Shown here: positions 34,661-45,900 of the stretch, piece after piece | How positions within the stretch are numbered: position 1 is the stretch's first letter | How the letters are laid out: every line of letters begins with the position of its first letter | Assembly (NCBI GenBank): GCA_015179045.1 | Contig: WHUZ01000023.1 | Span: 124,001 to 188,000 of the forward strand | Reading direction: 5' to 3' | From: Kalaharituber pfeilii | Taxonomy: Eukaryota; Ascomycota; Pezizomycetes; Pezizales; Pezizaceae | DNA length: 64,000 bases | The notes under the pieces: model-generated | Told to the model about the DNA's origin: nothing | The model's database searches: none | Seen by the model: only the letters and a program-made list of their open reading frames with translations | Translations under genes and position numbers: made by a program

Positions 34661-35762
34661 CTATAAGAACACCTCCCACAATCCTTTCCCTTTCAGATTT
34701 GTTTTGCACCCATCAATAGCACAAATCCCAGACTTGTCTGCCCTGCCTTTCTTTGGACGAGGTGTCGATCGGAATGATGCCGCACATCTACCACAGTAGC
34801 ACTGTATGGAATGGTTAGTTTCGAAAAGTTAAACAATACAATAGAGAGTAGGTGCAACATACATGTCCGCATTTCCCCAACCACACAGTCACCAACCTCT
34901 CATCTTCCTCAGAATTCTGTCCTAACTCGTGGTCGCACATCGCACATACCAAGACATCCCCCTGTTTCGGACTCCTCGTAAACCCTGCTCTCGGTGGCGG
35001 TGGCGGCTTATATTCCTGCTCCCTTCTCCTCGCTGCATCATCCATCGACGGGCTCTCCGCCCTCCCATGTGGTCCCAACGTATAATCCAATCCTCTCGGT
35101 GCCTCAAAATTGATATCCACGCTCTGGTGAGTGTAGAACTGAAACCTATTTCCTGCGCCCGCTGCACCACTTAAGAACTGCGTAACGCCAGAGCTGATAG
35201 CATGTAAAAGGTGTCCACCGAGCCCCGCACCGAGGCCTGCTGCTGCGGCGCGGTTGGGACCGGGGCCGATATTGTGGTGGGCCATGCGGGCTCCATGGCC
35301 TAGTATTGGGCTTGCAAGGTCTGGGTGGTAGCGCTGGAAGTTACCGGGGTACATCCGGGGGTATGATTGGTGGGGGTTTGGCTCGACTGGGCGAGCTGGT
35401 GGTGCAAAGCCTGCTGGTCGAGGGTATCGCCGTCGTGCAAATAGCATGCTGTATCCTTCTTCAAACGTTTCATGGCCGGGACGGTCATCGTAAAAGTATG
35501 ACGTTGGCCGGTCTGGAAGAGCATCAACGTCGATAATCTCGGGCTCGGGCCTCCGAGGTGGCGAGTCTTCGGTTAAGTCAATGATAGTTCTTCGGCCTGC
35601 TATATCTCTATTTGGGAGCAAGACTGAGCCTGGCACTACAACGGTATGTGTCGATGCATTTGTATTCGATGAACTGGGGAGAGATAAGACGGATCTAGTC
35701 GGTCTTGAAGCTGTTGATGGTCCAGCTGCGGGAGAGTCGTCTCTGTGATCATAGTCACTCAT
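34661..35762 (-). CDS. RING-like zinc-binding protein (possible E3 ubiquitin ligase)
   Basis: Exons 34863-35762 and 34661-34801 (61-nt intron, phase 0), 346 aa. The first ~260 residues are disordered and contain RRTIIDLTEDSPP and EIIDVDALPD, hydrophobic-acidic patches of the SUMO-interaction type. The C-terminal zinc module is VCAMCDHELG (Cys273, Cys276), then GKCGHCYCGRCA (Cys298, His300, Cys303, Cys306) and ICAIDGCKTNL, spanning the splice junction. The layout resembles fungal 'cell cycle control protein' / Slx8-like RING proteins, and a SUMO-targeted ubiquitin ligase is possible. That is inference: the two final cysteines are spaced unusually for a canonical RING. Confidence 0.72.
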
Positions 35763-38123
35763 ATTTGTACGGGGTCGCTGTTTATCGTGGAGGTGGTCAT
35801 GAAGTTAGTAAAGGGATGCATCGCCAATTTTTGAGGGTCTAGAAACAGCTACAAGACTGTAGCAGATAATAGGAAATTCTCCCGGGCACAGGATAAAATA
35901 ATAATGTTCGGTGGGGCATCAGCAGGGTCAGGACACAAGTAGTCAACATACCTTCTGCGGCCGCCTTGATGGACCCACACCCTCCGAATCGTCTCTATGT
36001 CTTCTGATCCCCTCCATCTGAAGCTTCGATTCCTCGCAATGCTTTGTCCCTGATACACCTTGTTGTGTATGTTCTGACAGAGATCGTTGAGGATGCGAAC
36101 AGAGCTGAAGTCGACTGCGAATGCCCTGATTTATACGAATCTGCGTGACTTGAATGTTGGCGGAAGCTCTGAGCCAAGGCAGAGAAGAAGAAAATGTAAC
36201 GGGGCTTCGGCTGCGGTGGGAGAGAGAGTGTGCTGTGGAAGGGGCGTTCAAATTTGCGTTCCGAGGATTGCTCTGCACTAGGCCGTGGCGGGGAGGTTAG
36301 CAATCAATGTCCCCTTTGTTTATGGGCCGTGCAATGTGGGCTGCAAATGGCGGGTGCGCTATGTTTTCTGGGCGAGGAACAGCGTGCGGGGTGACTAAGC
36401 GCTGAGTCACGCGCGAACGAGCCGCGAGGGCGTCATTCGAGGGGCCAAAATCGTTTTGCTTTGCCTTTCATGCCTGCGTGCACACTTTACGCCGTCGTGC
36501 CGCTTCGTATAATCTTATTAATGTGCCTCATTGGCGAGTTTGGCGCGCCTTCATTATCAATTGAATTTGCACAATTGCTCCGCTTCCCCTCAGCCCTGTA
36601 GAAACGCTTGAAGATCCCATTACCCCCCCACCTGCCCAAGCAAATACGCAGCGCCGAGACTGCCCACCCAACCGAGCTGCTAGGACGAATGTGATTGGCT
36701 GTGCATCACCACTCATGGTCTGTTTTCGAATATTTGTGTGCTCGTCTTGAATGGAGAATAAGCAGACTAAAATAAAAACTCTACTTAAACTCAACGAGAG
36801 CGCAGAAACGGAATGCTTCATGCCTACATACAACATCTTTCAGATAGCGGAACGCTGGTTCGGTAGCACTTTGATGCTCCCGGCACAAGTTTTGAATGCT
36901 CTGAATGGAAAGTCTGATTTTGAACATGACCAAGAATGTGAATGCGTCAGGCACTCAATATGTGAGTAGTCTGGTTGCATGTGCGAGGTACTTTGTACCT
37001 AACTGTCGATCGGAGGAGTCCGCATATGTCACTCAGTATAGCCCACTCGCCATGGTGATGTTCCATGTTCTCGTTTCATGATAGAGGGATTTTGCAACGC
37101 TGCAGGGTGGAATTCAAAAACCTGTTGCGACGGCAACAGGCCTGAACGGGTTTAGATGCTGACACGGGGTCCCCGGGCTTTTGAATTCCACCCGCGCTAG
37201 CAGTGGAAGTAATAAGTCCACACTTTAGCGCGGGTGGAATTCAGAATCGACTACAACAAACAACCACAAGAGGGTAAGTCTCTCCTGATGAACCCAATGA
37301 GTACGCTTAGTAATATATAAAAAAAAATACCAAACATACTGAACAAGGTCAAAAATACTGATTATTGTTATCTACAAGGCATAACTCAACCAGGTAAATT
37401 TATCAATGTTCAATACATTCAATATCTTCCTAACCACTTGATGGTAGTATTCATAAACGCTACTTATACTGTATCAGGGGTTGGTAATGAGAAGTAGCCA
37501 TGCTGTGACATTGACACTGTTCAAGTTCAAACTACACACCTAGGAGTATTGCTTGGAAATACTCCAGTAGCATCGATCTTGAGAAGAGCAAACTGGCATT
37601 GGTATTGCATTGGGTGAAGTTGATGGTCATGATAGTAAACTGAGGTTCATGTATCTCGAGGAGTTCTAACCTACATGGTTACGTACAGGGTTGCAAAATC
37701 CCTCTATTATCCTAATCAATGTTGCTCTATTCCATATTGATGCCCAGCGAAAACAACTAAGTTTAGCCTCAAGCGTTTACGAGACTAGGAAAAAACCAGA
37801 ACCTGAATACACACGTCTGGTAAGCACACATCCAACGCCACTTATTTTCAGATTGGGGTAACGAATATGAACTTGAATGCGTCAAACAAAATCGTACACA
37901 AATGAATTAGATATCAGGGCAATTACACCTCAGAATTGAAACTGCTATGAGCCATTGTAGTTTACATGCCTTTCATTCAGTAAACAGGTACTGTCGCTTC
38001 CACAAATAGCGTTACCTTGACGTCAAATGGAATCAGAAAAGATGACAGATACAGTACAACTGGAAAATGCCCATTACAGAAATTAACTATGAAGTAATGA
38101 AATAGTACCACTTAAAAGAAAAA
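35763..38123. other. Intergenic 2.4 kb with a TIR element
   Basis: The left part is the RING-like gene promoter. 37084-37704 is a TIR element. The rest holds no convincing gene; short frames at 36528-36969 lack any motif. The right end is the PRP19 3' side. Confidence 0.55.
37084..37704. mobile_element. Non-autonomous TIR element (621 bp), TA-flanked, with nested palindromes
   Basis: Terminal inverted repeat GAGGGATTTTGCAAC at 37084-37098 and its complement at 37690-37704, each bordered by TA (37082-37083, 37705-37706). Inside the left end, 37105-37119 pairs with 37179-37193, and 37183-37199 pairs perfectly over 17 bp with 37226-37242. The shared core is GGGTGGAATTC. No transposase frame. 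It probably moves with a Tc1/mariner or Fot1/pogo-type enzyme (inference from TA). Confidence 0.82.
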
Positions 38124-39803
38124 CTACGCATTAACACCCAGAATTGTCACTGCTCCCGCCCTCGATAGATTTATCAAGCTTGAGGCCGTCGGTCCCCATG
38201 CAGCAGCCACGGCAGGGACACCTCTCCGCAGCACTTCGGTCCATCCCTTCGTAGCCTTTGAGTATTGTTGCACGCAGGTGCCACTTGGACCCACTGCAGC
38301 AAGGAACTGTCCTGTGTAATCCCACTTGATGTCCTCTACTTTGGATCCCATGTCTAACACCTTAACTTGTGCCGTCTTTCGAAGGTCCCAAATTTCAACA
38401 GTGCTTTCGCCACGAAGCGAGACCGCTAACCAGTAACCATTTTCGGAAAAGTGCAAAGACTGGACAGGCCCTGACACAGTAAAGGTAGCAGCCAGTTTAG
38501 CTTCGCGGACATCGTAAATCAGGACGCCCGCGTCAGTGGTTCCCAGACCAATCAGGTGCCCGTCGGGATGGAAATGGGCACTCGTAAGCTCTGGAAGAGG
38601 CAAAAAGTTAGTGACGGTCACCAAAGGGCTTCACAGATGAGTTCCACGTACCATGCTCTGTATATACTTGACAGACTGCTTTTCCGGAATTTAGGTCGTA
38701 CGTCACCCAGCTCTTATCAGCTCCTACAGAGGCCAGAAGATCCCCACACGGGTGTAAAGTAATCGCTGTAACTTCCCCTGCATGACTTCCGACCTTCGTG
38801 CTACTGCTTCCCTTTTCGTCCCATACACGGATCGCACCATTAGCCGCCCCAGTAATTGGCCGTGTCCCAAACCATACGACATCAGTAATACGACCATCCT
38901 CGCCCTTGAGAGGGACTAGTAGCTGTTTCTGTGGGATACTGTATATGCCTGCAACACCGTCAGCACCACCAAATAGTGCCAATTCACCGGTGGTATCGAG
39001 AGCAATAGACTTTGCTCCAGGGTAAAGGTCTTCTGAGGTGTGCACAGGCACAAGAGCAGACACGGTTTCACCATTTGCCCAGTTCGCAGGTGGTGCTCGC
39101 TTTTTACGTGATGCGGAAAGCCTATAAAGGATTAGAGAAGGCTGCTAGTAACATGTGAGGTTTCGAGCGTACATACTCTTGATGCGTCTTGGTAATTTTC
39201 TCTACCACGTAGTCAGGCATGCCTTGACTATCGATCTGCATTTCATCCTCTGCTCCACTTGCCCCAGCGCCGATTGAAACTTTAGCAAGTGCATCACGAG
39301 CCTCGTCGCGCTCCTTCATCAATCTCCCAATAACTCTCACAGCCGCGTCATTCTGATATAAAGCCGTGCTCAATTCTTGCCGTGTCTGCGCCAATTGCTG
39401 TTGAAGCGTATAGACCTGTAGTGCTAACGCATCCCATTCATTCTGAAACACAGAGAGGAGCGATGGAATGCTAGTCAGTGTCGGTGGCCGCGGTCGAACA
39501 GTTCGAGAACCTAAGTGCATACGTTAACTCAAGATGAATAGTGATAATCATGGCACGGGAATTGATACTCTTAAGTTCGATAAGATCGTCTGCAGTAAGC
39601 TCTTCGCCGGTCACCGGATCCTTCCCATGCTCTGCGATGTATGCTTCTATGAGCCTCTTCTCGAAGACTGTACCTGATTTCGCTGAGGCAACAGGAACTT
39701 GGGGTACTTCTCCAGATACTGTAGCCACATTGTTAGCATTTCAAGCTGTCAGGTAGTATATTTCAAAGTAACTGGAGTTGATATACTCACTGGCACACAG
39801 CAT
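38124..39803 (-). CDS. PRP19: Pre-mRNA-processing factor 19 (U-box E3 ligase, NTC core)
   Basis: Core of the NineTeen Complex, needed for spliceosome activation, and a U-box ubiquitin ligase. Five exons (39791-39803, 39569-39718, 39177-39510, 38652-39121, 38124-38590) join in phase to 477 aa. Exon 1 is only 13 nt (MLCA). The U-box begins [20 protein letters not shown] and includes [46 protein letters not shown] and the following heptad region form the tetramer coiled coil. A WD40 propeller fills the C-terminal half ([42 protein letters not shown]). The gene is divergent with MFAP1, start codons 256 bp apart. Confidence 0.95.
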
Positions 39804-40059
39804 GTTGAACTTTGCGTGAGTTGTAAGAAAATTGGCGTGTTCACGAAAAGTTCAAGCTTCAGTTCCTGAGAGTGACAATTGTCTTGGCAAGCGCAGGGGC
39901 GATTACATAACTTCTGTAGTTCGTGATGTTACTACCAAGTAGTTGCGTCTTGGCAGTTGTATTGCTTAGGCTATGTTTATATATTATTATAATCCTAACG
40001 AGGCTTCGAACACAGCGTCGTACCACCATTCTAAATCACGAGCGTCTATCCCAGCCACA
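39804..40059. promoter_or_regulatory. Bidirectional promoter region of PRP19 and MFAP1
   Basis: 256 bp separate the two divergent start codons and must contain both 5' UTRs and promoters. No TATA box or known binding site can be named from inspection. Both products act in the spliceosome, so co-expression from this spacer is plausible. Confidence 0.55.
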
Positions 40060-41679
40060 ATGCCTCCAAAACGAATGACAGCAAATCCAGTTCGGCCTGC
40101 GCGATATAGGCCAGGCAAACCAGTTGGCCCTGAGCCACATGAAAGCTCTGATGAGGAGTCTGAAGAAGACGAGGTTGAGGAGGTTGTGGAGGATAAGTCA
40201 TCCAAACCAGCAAAAGCTCCCACTGCCATTGTCTCATCTGCGCTAAAGAAGGTTGACCTCAACAAAAGATTTGAGCAGAGCAGGCGGGAGGAAGAAGCTC
40301 GAAGGGCTGCAGAGGAGAGCAGTGAGGAAGAGTCAAGTGGAGAGGACGAGGAAGATGAAGGCGCAAAGAAACGAGACAAGGAGTCTGGAGAAAGTAGCAG
40401 TGAATATACGACTGACTCAGAAGACGAGTCTGAGCCTGAAGAAGCAGCCCCAAAACAGATCCTGCTACGTCCCACTTTTATTCCTAAATCAAAAAGAAAC
40501 GGGGCTTCAGTTACCTCAGTTGTTGCAGATACATCTAACGCAGCCGCTCTTGCAGAGGATCAAGCAACAAAAAAGAAGGCGGAAGAAATAGAGAGACGGA
40601 AAGCAGAAGCCCAAGCCTTAGTTGAGGAACACTTACGCCAGCAAGCTGCAGCCAGAGAGGCCAGTCGGCGCGGCATTGACGACGACCATGCAAATGATGC
40701 TTCCTTGGTAGATGACACAGATGATATTGATCCTGCTGCAGAGAGGGCAGCGTGGAAACTGAGAGAGCTTCTTCGCGTGAAACGCGAGCGCGACGAACTT
40801 GAGAAGCTTGAGAAAGAGCGAGAGGAAATAGAGCGGAGAAGAAACATGGACGAGAAGGAAAGATATAAAGAAGACATGGAATATGTCCGAAAACAGCGAG
40901 AAGAGGCCAAGGCAGCAAGGGGTGAAATGAAATTCATGCAGAAATATTACCACAAAGGAGCTTTCTATCAAGATGATAGTGACATCTTGAAACGCAATTA
41001 CGCCACTGCAGCAGTGGAGGACCAAACGATAAACAAGGAGATCTTACCCAAGTACATGCAAGTCAGAGGAGAGGACTATGGTAAGCGAGGGAAGACAAAA
41101 TGGACCCATCTTGCGGCAGAAGATACGAGTAAGGTTGAGGGAGGAAGCCCATGGTTTGATAAGAGGTTTGCAGGTAGTACAATGGGGAAACTAGGTGGAA
41201 TGAAAGATCCGAAATTCCTACCAGATCTAGCCAGGGCTGGTGGGCGGGAGGATGATAAGGAAAGCGGTAAACAGGAGAGCAGTCGGTTAGAACAGGGCGG
41301 TGGCAATGTGAGACGGGATCCAAGTGGCAGACCTCTTCTGGAAGGCCATAGATCAATGAAAAACCAGGATAGGAGCAGGAACCGTGACAAGTATGAGTCC
41401 GGAAGATCCCGTTATGACCGAAGTCGCAGTAGGAGTCATAGCAGGAACAGGGCCAGAGCCAGAGATCGGTCATATGAAAGGGGGGATAGGGATACATACC
41501 ATCGCAGGGGCAGAGAGAGGGGCAGAAGTCGGGATAGGGAATGGGGTCGTAACTTCGATAGTCTGCGGGACCGTAGAGACAATCGTTATCAACAAGGCGA
41601 CGGAGAAGTGGAGAGAAAAAGACGCCCCGTAGATTCTGATGAAGTCATCGACAAACGGCGGCGAGTGGAAAGTCAGTGA
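40060..41679 (+). CDS. MFAP1: MFAP1-like spliceosomal protein
   Basis: Single exon, 539 aa. MFAP1 (Spp381 relative) is a component of the spliceosomal B complex. The N-terminus RPARYRPGKPV is followed by acidic Ser/Glu tracts, ILLRPTFIPKSKR, and a long charged helix (ERAAWKLRELLRVKRERDEL). The diagnostic C-terminal block is MKFMQKYYHKGAFYQDD, then KYMQVRGEDYGKRGKTKWTHL, then WFDKRFAG. The fungal protein ends in an added RS/RD-rich tail (about 470-539), unlike shorter animal versions, which suggests splicing-speckle type interactions. ATG at 40060 was chosen over an upstream in-frame ATG at 39973, as PPKRMTANPVRPARYRPGK is the conserved start. Confidence 0.93.
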   Translation: MPPKRMTANPVRPARYRPGKPVGPEPHESSDEESEEDEVEEVVEDKSSKPAKAPTAIVSSALKKVDLNKRFEQSRREEEARRAAEESSEEESSGEDEEDEGAKKRDKESGESSSEYTTDSEDESEPEEAAPKQILLRPTFIPKSKRNGASVTSVVADTSNAAALAEDQATKKKAEEIERRKAEAQALVEEHLRQQAAAREASRRGIDDDHANDASLVDDTDDIDPAAERAAWKLRELLRVKRERDELEKLEKEREEIERRRNMDEKERYKEDMEYVRKQREEAKAARGEMKFMQKYYHKGAFYQDDSDILKRNYATAAVEDQTINKEILPKYMQVRGEDYGKRGKTKWTHLAAEDTSKVEGGSPWFDKRFAGSTMGKLGGMKDPKFLPDLARAGGREDDKESGKQESSRLEQGGGNVRRDPSGRPLLEGHRSMKNQDRSRNRDKYESGRSRYDRSRSRSHSRNRARARDRSYERGDRDTYHRRGRERGRSRDREWGRNFDSLRDRRDNRYQQGDGEVERKRRPVDSDEVIDKRRRVESQ

Positions 41680-41893
41680 AGTCCGACGAGGAACTGTAAT
41701 ATATTTATTCTTTGTACGATAGATCTGGGTTCTTCAGGCACGGTGCGGGTTTGAATATTTATACTTAATGAATTAATATCTTGAATAATATTACGCCATG
41801 GAATATCCATAAGACTAAAATTGGATGGAAATCAGACCCCGAACGCCAGCCAAACCGAAATATAGCAATTCATAATGCCATAGCCTATGCTAA

Positions 41894-42700
41894 CTAGGAG
41901 ACAAACTCCGCTTCCCTGTCCAACACAATTTGCTCGAACTTTATCAAGAAAACTGTCTTCCCAGGCCATGTTTCATTCGGTACACTATGCGCAGTGACCC
42001 TAGCAGGAAACATGCACGAATCCAACACTGCCTCTATTATCCCGGCCTGGAAAGCAGCGCAATTTAATTGGCTCATTTCTTTTGGCACTGAAATGTAAGT
42101 ATTGACCATAGGATCGTTATCAGAGATCATGTACTCGTCTTCATGATCTCGCGACTTTTCAAGAGCATCTGCAGGTTTATTGTAAATAGCTCGCCAGAGG
42201 GTATTGGTGATGAACTGCAGGATGCCCAACACCCTGGTCTCTCGCTTTGCTGAGCGACCCTCCCGCCAGACCAATAACTCTAAGAGCCGCTGCCCTACTG
42301 AGTAGCCATGCGCATTGAGCCTAGTACCAGAGAGAGGGCACAGTCAAAATCAAACTCCGCAAACAGCGCCTGAGAGATCAACGACATACTTCTTCTCCAA
42401 GTCCTGAATACCAGACACCCGCCTTTGGGCATACTGCACCATCTCCGCGAACAAGAATGCGAAACTAGCTTTGGAAAGCTCTGCCCCCTTGGAGCGGTTC
42501 AGGTGGCGGTCGTATATGCTCTTGCGGGATTGGGAGTACCGGAGTGTGGAGGAGGCTGCCAGCGAGCTTGCTGCGGTAGCGGTAGACACAGGCAATGAGG
42601 CATGCTTCTGGGCAAGCGGGGTCGAAGGATGTGAAGACGTTGTAGGGGAGAAGGGCAGGTACTGCGAGTGTTGGAACGAGTCGGTGTTTGCCCGCTGCAT
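41894..42700 (-). CDS. TRS31: TRAPP complex subunit Trs31 (TRAPPC5)
   Basis: Subunit of the TRAPP tethering and Rab-GEF complexes in ER-Golgi traffic. Exons 42390-42700 and 41894-42320 (69-nt intron, phase 2), 245 aa. Conserved block: KSIYDRHLNRSKGAELSKAS, then [41 protein letters not shown], then VLGILQFITNTLWRAIYNKPAD and LNCAAFQAGIIEAVLDS, the Bet3-like fold. The N-terminal ~60 residues are Ser/Pro/Thr-rich, as in other filamentous fungi. The first true ATG of the frame is at 42700; the open frame upstream to 42811 begins with GTG. It converges with MFAP1 (214 bp gap) and diverges from NUP192 (267 bp). Confidence 0.93.
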
Positions 42701-42967
42701 TGTGCGTTGCGCTGCTGAGGGGCCCGCTATGCAACTGCTCACTGCTGGTGAGGCTGCAGAGACGAGGTGGTTTCGGATCGCCCGCTGAAGCTCAAACGCG
42801 TCTTGGCACACTAGCTGGTCGACGCTAGCCAGGGCTTGGCGTCACGCGCTGCCAAAGTCGTGAATTCAATACAAGCACTGGCGAACGGGCGCAGGCCGTC
42901 AGCAGAAGCGAAGAAGCGAGGCAGCGCAAACCACGTTCTTCACTCCACCACCCCGTCACAGCACATC

Positions 42968-45900
42968 ATGGCAATCCACTTGCTTTCCGAGGTTGACTTC
43001 AGTATACTGTGCGACTCTCTCGTCTCTGCAACCGCGGCTACTCCTCCAGATGTGTCGGCCGAGGACCTGTTATACAACATTGAGAACTGCTTGGACGAGC
43101 TGAAGAAGGTCCTCACGGTTCCCCCGAAGTCAGATGCAAGCCGGCAGAAGATCAAGGAGGGTAAGTCGAATTTGCTGAAAGGGCATATTGAGTATAGCAG
43201 CTGCTGACGCTCTCAATTCAGGCCAAGTGACTGTGCTCGGGGACGAGTACAAGCTCAACAATTCCTTCATTGAAGAGACCATCAAGCTGTCTGATGACCT
43301 AAATTTGGACGAGACAGTTGCAGCAACCCTTTTGATCCAGGGACAGCAGCTCTCAGACAGACTGGACCGCAATACCACACAATCTGCAATCTTCATCTTC
43401 CATCGCTCACGACTAAATTTGTTCCAGTCGTTGCGGATAATCTTTTCAGCGATATTGGACGAGAATGTAGATCCAAGCATAAACGTGGTGCTTCAGAAGG
43501 CAATGGATCTGATACTGCACGATCATGAAGAAGGTGCATACTACCAAGCATGCCTCCATGCCATGTCAACGACAAGGTCATATATTCACAAATTGAGGGA
43601 GAAAGAGGGACATTCACGGACGCTGGGGCATGATAGACAACCTGGATGGAATGATTGGGTAGAGGACTTGCACGTTCAGCTTAGGTTCCTCACTGGTCAA
43701 CATGAAGCATTGGCAACCATTCTCTTTTGTCTAGCAAAGCATAAACGTGCAACATTATCATCATTCAAGAAAATGCTAGAGTCCATGGGAGCTTTTGAAG
43801 ACTACAATATTCTAGTCGCGCATCATATTCCCCCAGTTTACGCATTAATAACGATGCTATGCTCAAGTGATACCCAACTATCCTTCCTTCAAGTCATCAA
43901 TCTTCATAGAGAACTATGGGGAATGTACCAAGATACCCGTTGGCCTCTTAGATATGTTCAAGCCTGTATCCTTCTATGGTGGGTTACTGAGTTCAATGGT
44001 CTATGTAATGACCCCCTCCAGGGGCTTCAAATGAACTTGCGGATGTTACAAATACATTGGATTATTCAAAGGACGTTTATCAGCCGGCAAAGCGAGCACT
44101 TAAGGAAGGCGCCTTTGAGTATATGCTAGCAGTTGCAACTGACGTTGGCCTTGTGAACGATCTTGACATTAATCGAGACAATTTACGGGAATTCCTACAG
44201 GGTCAGGCTAAACGCCTATCAGACGCACATCTACTTTCGGAGGAGTTTAAGAAGTTGGTTATGAACCAGTTTGAGCAGTTTATCGATAGCTTCATCGCAA
44301 ACATGGCTGACATATTGAAGGACCTGAAAACGAAGGAAGAAGAGGTTGTGCTACTTCAACAGAAGGATTTTGAGCTTGATCTGGAACGTTTTTTTTTCAT
44401 AATATCATACATTTATTATGGCAGACCGGATGCAGCTCTTACATTTTGGAATGATCCGGAAAGCAATCTTTACGGGTTTCTTATGTGGGCTTCATCTAAC
44501 CTCACACCTCTTATGGCAACTGTGATGAGTTACATGTTAGCATCATTTTCATTTGGAGAACAATGTAGTGCACATGCACACAAGTTCTTGAAAGAGGAAT
44601 TTGCTCCAGGTATTGCAAGGCAGCGAAGGGGGAACAACTATCTGTCTTGGGGTACAATTTTTCAGAAATTTGAACAATACATTAATCAGTTAGGAAGTAC
44701 GCGGCAACAACTCGCTCCTACAAGTTTGTACCGGCCCCCGCCTCCTCCCATTGATACCACCGAACCAGGGTTAGAAACGACCCTTATTATCGACGCGTAT
44801 ATTCGGCTCATTGGGAGGATAGCTTTGGAATCTGAAGATGCCCGTACTTGGCTATATGAGAGGAATGCCAGCTTTGCAGTCATGGATGCTTTGTTTGAGC
44901 TGTTAGAAAAACGAACCCCAAGCCAGCTCTTAGCTAGTATATTCTCTACCGTTGCTTCATTTCTTGCAGGAAGGAAATGTCTATACGCAGAAGAAATATG
45001 GTCGGCTGTGGATCAATGGGCCTTCGGTTCACGACCATCTCCTACCGCCATTGTAGCAACTCCAGCCAGTCCATTCTCCCCTACTGGAGTTCAAAACCTG
45101 GAATCTATCAAGCATTCAATATACCCAGCGGAGGCATTTATAAAGCTACTTGTTGCTTTGGTTTCACCAGCAGAGGATGGACTGAATGATAGTCTTCCAT
45201 TCCCTGAAAACCTAGGAAGTTCTACTCGTCTGTCTGGAATCGATCCTTATGTCGACTTTGTAATGCGGGATGTCTTCAGAGCAACCCTGTGGCAAGTCTT
45301 TAGTCGTCCGAAGGAAGATTTGAATACAGCCTCCATCAACATCGGTACTACTCTTGGTCTTGATAGTTTGATGGGCGCAGGACTGAAGAAAAATGAGCAA
45401 CTTCCTCCACCGAACCCTATCGAACCCCAAAGCATCTTACGGTCTAATGTGCAGTCAACATGCCTACAGTTCATCCTAGCCTGTCTCACTTCTTTCAACG
45501 AGGATCTGATATTGTATGCGAAGGATTCCAACATCTCTGTAGACATGGCAATCCAATCCTCATCATTACGTTCCTACGCGAAATTACATCCATTCGGGAG
45601 GGTAATGGAGCATTTGCTGACCGAAAAGTGCATCGCTGTACTTTTTGAGATTCTGAGACATGGTGTCTTGAGCCTCTACAAGGCCCCCGAGGGCTCTCCT
45701 CTTGCAGATACTGTACTCATGACTATCGAGGTTTTGGAACTGATGTGTCAACTACAAAGCACTTACAACAATGTCGTCCGACCACTGATTCTGGAGGATG
45801 AAGGGCGAAGAAGAGATATGCTTAGTCTTGGAGGATTTTCTTCCATTGAGGACGCATTCCTATACAGTCTTGATATAGCAGTATGTTTGGGTATTTGCGT

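Noticed and set aside
42701..42811. Longer N-terminus for Trs31
   Set aside because: The upstream extension opens with GTG and no ATG occurs before 42700 in that frame.
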